Below the pieces are notes generated by a model. The model searched no databases. It was not told where the DNA came from and saw only the letters and a list, made by a program, of their open reading frames with translations. From Epichloe hybrida (Eukaryota; Ascomycota; Sordariomycetes; Hypocreales; Clavicipitaceae): 64,000 nt of DNA. Each line of letters starts with the position of its first letter. Position 1 is the stretch's first letter. Shown one piece after another: positions 38,001 to 50,500 of the stretch. Both the position numbers and the translations under genes were made by a program. The DNA lies in NCBI GenBank assembly GCA_019022495.1, contig JAFEKR010000002.1, positions 1,674,001-1,738,000 on the forward strand, read 5' to 3'.

Positions 38001-41000
38001 AACTAAATAAGTGGAGGCTACGCTAGTTAGGAATGTAATAATACTAGTAATTAGGAAGTTCCTTTTCTCCTTAATTAGTAAATTTAGGCTTTTCCGCTTT
38101 GTGGTCTATAATAAAGGCCTAGAAATACAAGGAAACCTTAAAGAAGCACTAGTAAATATTAGCATTATAGGGATTTAGATATCTAGGTATAACCTAAAAG
38201 CAAACTTACCTATTAAAGCTAGATATTAGTCCCTTATATTTGCTCTAGCAAAGCTAGGAGGATTAAATAGGCAATAGTTAAAGTATCTTAATAAAGCCCT
38301 CCTTATAGACTATACTACTATCTAAGAATTACATAGGAAGTCTACCTTCTATTTAATCTATAGATAGGAGCTAATTTTGCTACTAGAAGTAAAATTCCTA
38401 ACCTAGAGACTAATTAATTAGGATGTAATTACTTCTAGATAAGACTTATTTAAGGCATAGGTTTAGATACTTAAAAGGAAAGCTAAGGATATTAAGAAGG
38501 CAAGGAAGAAGGTATTAGAGTTTAGGCAATGCCTTATAAACTAAACTAATAAGAACTAAGCTACTTCTCTTAGGAAAGATTAATTAAAACTAGGGGATTT
38601 TATCCTAGTATATAACGTCTAAAGGAATATTAATATATTTACTATAAAGAAACTTATAATAAGGTAGAATAAACTATTTTAGATTTATAAACGCGCGCTA
38701 GTCTCTAGAGCCTATTACCTATAAATATTAGATAGGATTTGCCTCTTAAAAATAATCTTAGGAGATTATATTAAGAAGTTTATCCTAGACTTAGAAGGCT
38801 AGTAAATGTCTATAGTAAATAGATAGTTATATACTCCCTAAGGTAGCTAGATAAAGGAAGTAACCCCTAATAAGTATAATAAAGAAGTCTTAGCTATTAT
38901 GCTATTAGTAGCTTAGTATAATATATCTAATTAAATAGTTAATAATTAGCATATAAGCTAGTAAGAAAGATCTAACTAGAAAGCAATAATCCTTAAGAAA
39001 GAAGAAGTTAAACTCTTACCTTAGAGAACTCTATACTATAGGATTAAGGTATAGCTATCTTAACTAATAAATAAATAATATAAGGAGTATATAAAGTACC
39101 CTCTTATACACTAATAGTATATAGATTAAGAAACATTTTCTTTATATTTCCTAAGTTTTATTTCTAAAATACACAAATATTAATTTAGATACTAAAGATT
39201 AAGTAATTAAGGCATAGCCTAGTGGCTAAATTATCTATTTTCCTTTATTTACTACCCTTTTTCCCTAATAATTAACTATATTTTCTTTCCTTTATCTTAT
39301 ATTTATAAGCTATTTAGAAAAGGGGGAGGCATATTAATTACTAGGTAAGGAGAGTTTTTAAAGTTAATAGAGTTTAGATTAAGTAAAAGGGCTTTTACTA
39401 CCTTTATAAACTATTCCTTACCTAAGAAAGGAACTAGAGCTCTTTCTTATAATAACTAAGGATAATACCTAGAAGCAAAACGCTACTTATAGCTTACTAT
39501 ATAAGACTTATTCTAGATATAATTACTATAGGTGCCTTTACAAACCCTAGGAATTAAAACGTAGCTATAAAACAGAAAGCATATATGTTTATTATAGAAT
39601 ATAATATGCTATATATATAAGTTTAAATAATTAGAATAGAAGATACTATTTAATCTTTTATATATAAATACTAGTAAGGCCTAATAATGCTTAGGACGCT
39701 AAGAAAGAGCGTGTAGAAAATACCTATTAGAATAAGCCACTTCTATAGGAATAAGGACATAGTAGTAATAACTATTTTTAATAGTAAAGGCTAAAGCACT
39801 ATTAGCCTTAGTATAGCTCCTTATAAACTCCTTTAAGAGGTTTATCTTTCTTATAGTTATAATAAGGTAAGGAGAAGCTCCCTTAGGAATATTATTATTA
39901 TTATTAGTAGCGTAAAGAGAAATCTCTATATATATTAGAACATTACTATAGCTAATATTAATCCCACTATATACCTAGAATGTAAATAGAAACTTATACT
40001 ATAGTAATAATAACTATTAGTAAATATTAATTATAGGATTAAATAGCTCCTAAACCTATATAATCTCTGCTAATAAAAGGAGGGCAAAATTTAGTATAAT
40101 TAGACTAATTAAGAGTCTTTATTAACAAAAGTTTATGCTCTAGAACGCTTACCCTTATAATAGCAATGACATTAAGGAGTCTCTAATAAGCTAGATTAAG
40201 GGATTTTACTATAATTAATTAGTTATAAGAAATAAGGGTTTAAGAGAGAGAAAGAGAAGAGGAGAAAAGGGCTAGGAATTAGGTCTGTGAAAATACTGCC
40301 TAAATAACAGATAGTAATAACTAGCAAGCAATAGCTACTAATAACTAATTTATAATACTATAAAGGTATAAATCACAGGAGCTTGCTAACCTCTAAGGGG
40401 CACTTATAAATAGCCGCTAATAACTATCTATATAGCTAATAAGGACTATAAGAGTAAGGCTAAGACTATAGGAACTATTTAATCTTACTAATCTTTATAT
40501 TATTACACTGCTTAGACCTTAAAAGCACTTACCCTTTACTATTTATCTATATCCCTTTTCCTCTCTCTTATTACTTTAACCTAGCTTTATTAAGTAAGCT
40601 ACTATTCTTTATTTCTCCTTCTAAAAATACACTATTAATAATTATACTATTTAATCTAGTTAAGAAATAGCTAATTATAAAGAAAATATAGTTAATAAAA
40701 GCGCTTACACTAATATAGATAGTAGCATTATTATATACTTTACTTATAGTAAATATCTTACGCTATTCTATGTCTATATTTTAATCTATAGAACTAAGGG
40801 TTCTTTCTTTAGAGATAAAAAGGGAAGCACTATAGAGCTTAACCTAGTTAACCTCTATAGTTAGTAGCCTCTGCTATTCTATCTAAGATAAAGCTAGCTA
40901 TAACCCTTAACTAGGTTTAAAGTCTATTAAGATAGTAATAACTTTAACTAGGTAATGCTAATTAAAATAGGGTAGGATTAGTTAAGCTAGCGAAACTATT

Positions 41001-43062
41001 TAATAGATATCTATAAATTCCTAAGAAAAGCCTATAAGATACTAAGTAAAGACTAGCTTAACTAGTTTAAACTAACTACTATAGGTAAGATTATTATACA
41101 TAGCCTTAAAGTAATAGTAGCTATGCTACTATAAACGTTTATAATTAAGCTAATAGAAGATTTTAACTTAAATACTCTATAGTAATTAATTAGTTTAAAA
41201 GCTAGGAGACTTTATTCTAACTACTAGCCTATTAATATTAAGTATAGTTTAAAGTATAACCCTATTAACCTTTACTTAGATATAAGCTATTAACGCCTTA
41301 TTATAGGATTTACGTTCTTTATAAACCACTAGATATGCTTTCTATTTAATTAAAAGTAAGGGTAGCTTTACTACTTTAATAGCATAGAGAAAGGGTAAGT
41401 AATAAGGTTTACTAATTTTACTATAGGATAGGGGTAAATTATATAGCTACTAAATTACCTATATGATTTTAAAGTAATTATAGTTTTAGTAATAAAATAG
41501 AAAGAGAACTAGGAGTATAAATATGCTTATCTAGGGTTTCTATTATAAGTAATTTATTACTAAGTTAAACACTAAGCACTTAATTTACTTTCTAAGACTA
41601 AAACACACTAAACTAATATAATATTAAATTTAAATAGTTATATATATTTAGTAAGGATTTAAGCATTAGTTATTACTTTAAGCTCTATTTAAGAGACTAG
41701 ATAATTACTAATAATATCCTAGACCTAAGGTATAGTTATACTAGAGCTTTTATAAGAACTATAAGAGTCTTATAAGATATAGCTACAAACAAATTAGGAG
41801 TTAAAGACTAGTTACCTAGGGAGTTATCCTACTAGAAGGACTTTAATCTCTAATACCTAATACATAATATAATAAAGCGCTAGCTACCCTATTTTATAAC
41901 CTAAATAATTAGTAAAGGTTTACCTATTAGTATAGTAATTATAGCCTAGGAGAATAAAGTTAGTAATAAGAACTAACTAATTAAATAGTATACTAAAATA
42001 GCATAAAGTAATAGACTTTATATCTAGGATTATTAGTAGCCTATTACACATACCTTTACTAAGGATTCTAAAGTCTTTAATATTAGTATTTAAGAGATAT
42101 TATAAGAATAGGAAAGGTAAATATAATAGGATATAGATAATAAGTATTAATAGGAAACTAAGGAATAAAGATTAAGTAAAAGGGTAAGTTCCTAGGCATT
42201 ATAAGAGTCCTTATTAGGACTATTATCTTTAACTAGATATAAAGAGATACTATAGTCTCTAGCTATAAAACTTAAGGCACTCTAGTAAGGTAAGTAAGGA
42301 TAAGCATATAGTATTATAAACTAAACTCTTTAATAATAGTAAGTAATAACTAATAAGTTATTCTAGATAGATATTAAGGATTAGCTAAGGTTATAGTAAA
42401 TCTATAGAGTTATTAGGGAGGACTAGGTATATAACTATAGAACTCTAGTTAAGTAAGTAAAAAAGAATACTATATACCGCCCCCTTAGAGATATAGGATA
42501 AGCTATAATAATTAATTTTCTTCCTTTTCTTAAGTTAAAATAAGTAGCTTAAAGGAAAATAGTTACACTATTACTAATATTATTTATATATACTTTAGTA
42601 GTACTACCTAGCTTAGTTTCCTATAGAATATAGCTAGGGATTATTAAAGCTTACTAGTAAGAGAAAAGGTATACTATAGGATTAATTAATTAACATAAGG
42701 ATTAGGGAAAGAGAGTAAGCTAGTAAGATTTAAAGGAACTTACACTACGCACTCCCTTACTAATATTACCTATTACTTACCTATAAACGCTAAAGACACT
42801 AAAGCTCTCTAGGGAAATAAAAAATCTAGGTCTCTAGCTAGGGAGGTTTCTTTTTTATCTTCTCTCTTTTTTTTTTCTTTTCTATCCTTTTATTTTTCTT
42901 ATAAAAGCTTTAGGCCTATATATACTAGATTAAATAATGCCTTCCCTTAAAACATAGCACCTTACTATTAGTTACACTTAAGAACACTTTAGTTATTACC
43001 CTTTTTATTACTATTTTCCCTTTCCTAGGGGCTAGGAAAGGAAAACAGTTAGGGAGGTATTA
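32045..43062 (+). mobile_element. Gypsy F internal region, unusually long, RIP-inactivated
   Basis: Gag-like region about 32.9-34.0 kb. Reverse transcriptase about 36150-36910, with PYFLIIKKDRG, YNQVILVKKSKD and a LPQGATN-like block (LLQGATN), and the catalytic block represented by FLDNIAV. RNase H about 37040-37440; integrase about 37730-38330. The pol reading fades by about 39.1 kb, leaving about 3.9 kb before the 3' LTR. That tail has no recognised domain, though a plus-strand reading with few stops runs through about 41.4-41.9 kb. A purine tract (agggaggtatta) precedes the 3' LTR. At about 12 kb it is much longer than the 5-8 kb usual for fungal Gypsy elements. No chromodomain was recognised. 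Confidence 0.82.
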
Positions 43063-43530
43063 TATACTATAATACGCGCGCCTATAAACGCGTGTATTTA
43101 TAATAATAAGCATAAGGGATATAGGGGATTATAGGGATAAACAATATAATAAGGGATAATAATATTAGTTATCTAGGCAAAGGGACTATTTAATCTATAA
43201 AGAGATTACCTATAGCTAGATTCTTTTGTGATTCTTTATATATGCCTAACTTTAGATTTTTAACTTAAATACCTAGCGCTACTATAGCTACTATTATATT
43301 TACCTTAATAAGATAAATTAATAAGATTATTTCCCTAACTTAACTAAAAAGTCACTTTTAATCTAATAGACTATTTAATCTAAATTGTCTCTATTTGTAA
43401 AGACTAATTTAGCTATTGTTATAATTACTACTGTTAAGTTAATTAACCCTTCTAACGTGAGCAGACGTTACCACTACCTATGACCGTAGGCTAGCATCGT
43501 GTCTTTTAGGGTGTTGTTTTTCGCTTGACA
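43063..43530 (+). repeat. 3' LTR of Gypsy F
   Basis: 468 bp, matching 31577-32044 in length and sequence apart from C/T and G/A changes; ends CGCTTGACA. The following aaatattaag rejoins element C2. Confidence 0.85.
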
Positions 43531-43532
43531 AA

Positions 43533-44141
43533 ATATTAAGTTTACTAGTAGTTTTTTTTATAGTTTTTTTTAAAAATAAGTAATAATAATAATTTATAGA
43601 AATATAAAATAATTTTAAGTTTACTAGTTTTTTATGGATACTAAAATAAGTAATAACAACAGATTCTTAAAATATAAAATAATTTATAGAAATAGTAAAA
43701 TAATATAATAAGAAGGTTTTTCTTTAAGTTATATTAGGGAAATAAAGTATTAAGTTAATAGTATTATTAAAAAAGTATATAATATTATATATAACCTTAC
43801 TTAGTTATAGTAAATTACTAAAATAATATAATATTATAAATTCTAATAACTATTAAATAAAATAGTAATAATAAGCTTTTATAAACTAGTATTCTTTTAA
43901 TCCTTATAATACTAATAACTAATAAAAAGTCTAATACTACATTTATAGTGTTTATAGTTAGTGTAGTTTAGGAAAAAAAATTTGTAGTGTAATACATTAT
44001 AGTTTTTTTTTTTTATAGTTAGTATAGTATAGTTTTTTTTCCTTATAGTTAGTGTAGTTTGTAGTGTAGTGTAGTTTGTAGTGTAGTGTAGTTTGTAGTG
44101 TAGTTACTACACTACACTACACGTTTTAGTGGAATACTCTG
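43533..44141 (+). mobile_element. C2, right part
   Basis: Continues C2 after Gypsy F. It contains the right arm (aagaaggtttttctttaag), the subterminal tagtgtagt repeats and the terminal aatactctg. The right flank is actatacc (44142-44149), which does not match the left flank gttatagg, so the two ends may come from different original insertions. Confidence 0.75.
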
Positions 44142-44727
44142 ACTATACCTAAGTTAGTTTAGTATCTTTATAGTTCTTATATTAAATAAGCTTTTACTAC
44201 TAGTATTTTAAATTATTATCCCCCTAGAAATAAGGAATTATATTCTCCTTATTAGTAACACTATATTACCTATATATAGTATACTAGGCTTTTATTTACT
44301 AACTTATAACTTTACTATACCCTTAAAGATCTTAAGGCTAAAATTACTTATTTCCTATATCTTTAGGAAAATAATTAGCTAGCTTATTTAAGCCAATATC
44401 TATAGATGCTATAAAGGCCTTGCCTTGAGGGCTATAAGCTTCCTATTATAAGTTAATATATAAAGGATATAATATAAGAAAGTAATATACATACCTGGCG
44501 AAAATAAGCCTTTTGGTCCTCTTTTATATCATTAAGATATTTATATATCCTAATCAGAGCATTGCATTACATTACATTACATTACACATTACATTACATT
44601 ACACCTAACCCCTAGATATTACATTACATTACATGTAATTATTTGTAATTATTTTTTATTTTTCTCTTTAAGGTAAATGCTTTAATTATAAGCGTTAAGA
44701 GAGTATATATAAACATATATAATAGCT
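44142..44727. other. Unassigned segment with an attac microsatellite
   Basis: The first ~420 bp read on the minus strand as a possible protein remnant (for example DIKEDQKAYFRQ near 44490-44530), perhaps a retrotransposon gag, but this is not secure. A CpA-rich (attac)n stretch lies at about 44562-44635, including an isolated cctaaccc that is not a telomere array. No gene is seen. Confidence 0.4.
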
Positions 44728-46151
44728 AATAATAGCTTATAATAGCTTATAATAGCTTATAATAGCTTATAATAGCTTATAATAGCTTATAATAGCTTAT
44801 AATAGCTTATAATACTAATATTACTAATATTACTAGTATTACTAAGATTACTAAGATTACTAAGATTACTTATAATATTATTAGTGTTAAAGTTTAATAA
44901 TAAATAAATAATAAATAAATAACTTAAATATAAATACTAGTAATTATAAGTAAATTACTATAGTAAAAGCTATAGCCTTTAATAACTTAGTATTTTAAGG
45001 TTTTTAAAAATATTAATATTATAAAAATGTTTTCTCTTTTATGTTTTTTTAAAATAATAATAAAAGTAAAATAATAGTAATTATAGTAATAATAGTAATT
45101 AAGGTTATTAAAGTTATTAAAGGTTTTATAATAAGTATAGTATATTATATAAAACTAAGTCCTAGTATTATTTTTAAAAATAAGTTAAACTTATTTTTTA
45201 TAGCTTATTTAAGCTATATAGGGTAATTAAAATAATACTATTAGTTATCTATTAATAAATTATAAATATTAGTCTATTATATTCTTTCTTTATGTATTAT
45301 TATAATAAGATATATAAAGTTACTATATATAACTTCTTAAAGCTTTAGAATTATAAAGCTTAAAGTAATATTTAATTAGTTTAAATAATAAATAAATAGT
45401 TTAAGCTTTTTTTAAGTTCTTATTATATTAATAATAATATTAAAGTACTAAGTATATATTCTATTAACTTTTATATATTTGTTTAGATTTCTAATTTAAT
45501 TTAATTATATTAGTTTAAGGTATTTTTTAATTAAATTAATAATAAAAATATAAAATAATTAATAATAATAGTAAATAAAATAATTAGAAGGTTTTTCTTA
45601 AAGTTATATTAGTAAAATAAAGTAATAAGTATAATAGTATTATTAAAAAGGTATAATATTATAAATAACCCTAGTTATAGTAAAATTCTTAAAAAAAAGT
45701 AAATATTATAAATTCTATAACTAATTAAATAAATGGTAATAATAAAAAGCTTCTATATATGTCTTTCTTTTAATCTTATAATAACATTATATAATAAAAA
45801 ATTACGCTTTTTTTACCTAACACTACATTGTAGTTTTGTAGTTAAGCTACACTAAGCTACTGCAATATAGTAAAAAAACTACAATATACTACACTACAAA
45901 AAAAAAAAACTACATTACACTAACTATAAAAAAAAAAACTACAATACATTACACTATAAAAAAAAAACTACACTACACTAACTACAAGAAAAAAAAAACT
46001 ACACTACACTAACTATAAAAAAAAAAAACTATAATACACTACACTATAAAAAAAAAAACTACACTACACTAACTACAAGAAAAAAAAAACTACACTATAA
46101 ATACAAGTTTTTCCTAAAAACTACACTAACTACACTACAAATAATACTCTG
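44728..46151 (-). mobile_element. Inverted half C element
   Basis: Reverse complement of the left half of C: about eight ttataatagc decamers, the (taatag) tract, the ~480-bp arm and a subterminal array ending aatactctg at 46151. The other half is missing at 44727. The subterminal part (45898-46089) has seven A-tracts of 9-12 bases starting at 45898, 45928, 45958, 45989, 46017, 46048 and 46080. The flank is gctataag (46152-46159). Confidence 0.8.
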
Positions 46152-46171
46152 GCTATAAGTAAGGGGGTAAT

Positions 46172-46378
46172 TATAAGGCCTTACTTATAATATAAGTGCA
46201 CTAGCATACCTTATAGATAGGCCACGCCCTAGGGCTAAGTCCACGTGACACTAGCAAGCCACTAGCTATAAGCTAGTGACTTACACGCATAACACACTTA
46301 GACCTAGCAAGCTTTAGTTAATATACTAGAGCCCCCATACCTCTTGCCTAGCTACCATTGTTCTCACAAAATAAGAGC
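46172..46378 (+). repeat. 3' LTR of Gypsy D with adjoining purine tract
   Basis: About 207 bp, starting tataaggcc (TGTGAGGCC before RIP) and ending TTCTCACA, preceded at 46159-46171 by the purine-rich gtaagggggtaat. It is followed by aaata (46379-46383), the target duplication matching 20771-20775, so it closes an insertion that opened 25 kb away. Confidence 0.85.
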
Positions 46379-46383
46379 CTTAA

Positions 46384-46862
46384 GACCTTTATTAATATAA
46401 ATAAAGCTATAATTTGTGTTAAAGGCTAGGTAAAGAGGCTAGAGACTAGATAAACTAGATAAAAAAGTCTAGGTTAACTATTGCCTAAGCTATAAGAGGC
46501 TTATATTTGCTAATTAAATCCACTTATATTTAATTCTATTTTATTGCGTTTTTTAAGCCCTTTAGAGCTCTTAAGCTAGACCTCTTTCTAATCCGCGAAT
46601 TAACCTCTCCCTCTCTTCTCTTTGTTAATAACTAATAAGAGCCTAAATTTAATATCTAGGCTTACTTTTTATTAATAGGCTTATAAGTAAGTTATGTATA
46701 TATTAGACTTACTTATTTCCTTATTTATTAATTATATTTACTTTACCTTACTTTCCTTTCTAAAAAGAGAAGTTACTAGTATTATAATACCTAGGTTAAT
46801 ATTAGGTTAACTACTAAGGGGAGTAAAGCATATATAGTAATGCCACCCTATAATTAGCTATA
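46384..46862 (+). mobile_element. Copia E tail (RNase H C-terminus and 3' region)
   Basis: Joined to 20775 with one aaata copy removed, the frame reads on as ESLNKSLKTFININKAII, the usual C-terminal end of this Copia class. This confirms both the duplication and the gene order. The rest, to the C3 insertion, is non-coding, pyrimidine-rich and probably E 3' region or LTR. No partner LTR is in the window to confirm that. Confidence 0.7.
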
Positions 46863-46870
46863 CCTATACA

Positions 46871-47332
46871 CAGAGTATTGTTTGTAGTGTAGTTAGTGTA
46901 GTTTTTAGGAAAAATTTGTATTTGTATTGTAGTTTTTTTTTTCTTGTAGTTAGTGTATTGTATTTTTTTTTTTTTTTATAGTGTAGTGTATTGTAGTTTT
47001 TTTTTGCTTGTAGTGTAGTGTAGTTAGTGTAGTTACTAACTACACTAACTACAAAAACTACAAATGTAGTGTTAGTAAAAAAGAAAGTGGGCCTTTTTAT
47101 TATATAATGTTATTATAAGGATTAAAAGAAAGCTAGTTATATAGAAGCTTTTATTATTACCTATTTTACTTAATTAGTTATAGAATTTATAATATTTACC
47201 TTTTTTTAAGGATTTTACTATAACTAGGGTTATTTATAATATTATACCTTTTTAATAATACTATTATACTTATTACTTTATTTTACTAATATAACTTTAA
47301 GAAAAACCTTCTAATTATTTTATTTCACGGCT
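46871..47332 (+). mobile_element. C3, left part (hAT-like TIR element)
   Basis: Starts cagagtattgtttgtagtg. The 8 bp before it (cctataca, 46863-46870) recur exactly after the right end (46871-56281 is the whole element; repeat at 56282-56289). This is the cleanest copy for defining the family. Gypsy B2 interrupts it at about 47333. Confidence 0.87.
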
Positions 47333-47592
47333 TGCACTAAAAGGTTAAGAACGAAGTAATAGCTAAGACTATTACAGTTACTACTAGATAGATACTAGCT
47401 AGGGGTAAGTGCATAAAGGTTTTAATCTCTAACCTAGTACTAATAATATGCGTAGTCTTTAATAAATACCTTACTTTATAAGCATATAGCTATCTTATAG
47501 CTAGCTAGCCTCTTTATTATTTATATAGTCTAAAGGTTCTTTAAAGACTTACTTTAATAAATATCCTATCTTTAACCTTTACACTCTTAATA
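47333..47592 (-). repeat. 3' LTR of Gypsy B2
   Basis: Reverse complement of the B LTR. It starts tttcacggcttgcac where TGTCACGGCTTGCAC is expected, so the terminal dinucleotide is lost or replaced by C3 sequence (the C arm also reads ttattt here). The other edge is followed by the minus-strand purine tract ggaaggtatta. Confidence 0.85.
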
Positions 47593-50500
47593 TAATACCT
47601 TCCTTATATATAATTAACCTTAATTATAAAATAAGCTACTTACTTAAGGTATAGTTATTATATTAAAGCTTTATAAGAAAAATAAGATAAGGTACCTTAT
47701 ATTTAAATATATAGGTAAATAAAAAGAAATAATAATAATAATACTACTAATTAAAAATAATCTCTTATTATAGTTAGTAATATTTAAATAGTAGCTTATA
47801 TATAGCTTTACTATAGTAAAATAAATATTATTACCTATTATATAGCTAGAGAAAAAAAAATAGATAACTTATATTAATTTTTATAATTAGTTAAATAAAT
47901 AAGGTACTTAATACTAGGGTTTTAAATAGTTTAACTAAAGGGCTTATATTATAGTTACTATAAGCTTATAGCTATTAAGTATATATATATTTCGTAGTGC
48001 TAATAGTTATTATTATAATTTATAAATTACTTATATATAGTGTATTAAATTACTTAAGGGGTCTAGGGTTAATATAAAAAAGACTAATTTTCCCCCTTTT
48101 TATACTTTTCCTTTCTTTTATAATATCCCTTAACTTTATAAGTTACCCTTACTAGCTAAGTAATAGCTCTCTTATTATTATTACTTAGTAGTTACTAATC
48201 TCTTTTAGTCCCTAATTATTATTATTATTTATCCTTATTTATCTTAGTTTTTTACCTTTATTTAGCTTATAAGTTTATACTCTTATTAGTATAACTTCCT
48301 TATTTAGTCTATTATAGCTAACTTATAGCTAGTTTACTATATCTAAGTCTTATACCTAAACTTTACCTTTATTAATGCCTTAAGAAAATCTATTAACTAA
48401 GAAATCTCCTATAAAGTCTCCCTAAAAGTAAACTTCTTCCTAAATCTTATTATAAGTTTATTATATCCTTATAGTATCTTTATTACTAACTTACTACTAG
48501 TAAAATAACTTTAAAAAAGATTATATATATATGCTATTATTAGTAAGTAGTAATATAAAATATTCTCCTAAAAAATAATACTTATAAGATTCTAGGATAC
48601 TTTATTAATAAAAAAACCTTCCTAGCTAAATATAATAAATCTTTAAGTATAACTTCTTTACTTACTTATTACTTCTTTATAGCTAATATTTAATAAGCTA
48701 TTTAATAAAATATACTTATTACTTCTAAAATAATAAAAACTATATTATAGTATATCTCTCTTAACTAGAATTTACCTAGTTATTACTAATATACTACTAG
48801 ACTTTAGCTTAAATTATATAGCTTTATAATAGGCTATTTAAACTTATTAAAGCTACTTCTAAAGGTAGTTATTATTATTAAAATAAAGTAAGTATAATCC
48901 TATTTTCTAGATACTAGATTACTACTAACTTACTAGTAGTTTATACTAAATACTATTAATTTACTTAAATATATTAGTCTTATTAAGCTTCCTAGTGCAC
49001 TTTAAGTTTATATATATAAAAAGAGAGATTCTAATAATAAAGATACTTCTAAGGCCTTTTCCTCTATAGCTCTTATAGCTATTACTAATAATAAGGGACT
49101 AGTAGTCTTAGGGGCTAACTTTATTATAAAGGAATAAGTACTTAGTAGCTATATAATAGATTATTTAAGTTATCTAAGTAAATTAACTTTATTTTCTAAT
49201 ATCTTTAGTATATTAAGTTATAAAATATAATTACCTTATATTAACTTTATTACTTAGCTATTACTTATAGTTATTAATAATTTCTCTAGTAATAAAATCC
49301 CTTTTTAATACCTAAGAATTCTCTAAAGTATTATAGCCCTTCTATTTAACTAGATATTTATAATACCTTCTATTATAGTAATATAAAATAATTCTCTTAA
49401 CTTTAAACTCTTATTTATTATCTTTAATAGTATCTTATAGTAAAAGCGTATTTTTTATATTAATTAGGTCCCCTTTAAAAGGTTTAAGACTAGTAATATT
49501 AAATATATTATATAATTAAGTCCTAGGTAGTAATTTTAATTAATATACTAATCTATAACTCCTAATTACCTTTTTAATTTTATAGGGGCCTAGATACTTT
49601 ATAGCTAGCTTCTTACTAAGGTGTCTTTGGTTAATGTTTTTTATTAATAATAAAACATAGTTACTAACTTTAAACCTTATTAAAGTTCTCTTCTAGTTAT
49701 AATATTTTTTATACTAAGTCTATAAGTTACTTAAAAGCTACTTAATTATAGTGTGCTTCTCTCTTAGTACTAAAATCTTACTTTTAGCTTAATTATTTAC
49801 TAAAGGGATATTTACTACTACTTACTATAGACCTCTAGGATTATAACCTTATAATACCTTTACTAGTGTGTAGCTATATGTTAAGTAATTACTTATATTA
49901 TATATAAATTACGCTATTAATAGGTTATTTGCCTAATTAGTCTATTTAGTATAAGTAAAAGCCCTTAAATAATATTCTAAGACCTAGTTTAAACATTTTA
50001 TCTAACTATTTATCTAGGGGTAAAAAGCAGTGCTAAGTAGCCGCTTTATTATAAGAAAATAACAAAAAGTTATCTAGAAACCACTAGTAAATATAAAACC
50101 TTAGTTTATTATAATACTTTCTAGGGCTTTATAGTCTCTAAAAACATATTTTAAGAATATAGTTACTAGCCTATTACTAGTTAGTTACGTTAAAATAGGG
50201 ATATAAATACTATATTTTATAAAATAGGGATATAAATACTATATTTTATAAAATAGTTAATAATAACTAAAATTATATTATAGGTTTAATTTAAATCTTT
50301 TACTAGTAGAAGTCTAGTAATAAAATCTATTAATAATTCTTAAAAAGGGCAATTAAGCACTAGTAATATAGCTAGCTTACTATATAGTTTATAATGCCTT
50401 AGTTTTAAAGTTTAATAATTTATATAAGTGCTAATATATACCTTTATATCTTTCTTTATTATTAGCTAATAATATTAGTTTATAATCTAATAAAGAGTTT

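Noticed and set aside
44600..44625. cctaacccctag as a telomere remnant
   Set aside because: Only one partial CCCTAA-like unit occurs, inside an attac microsatellite; no array.
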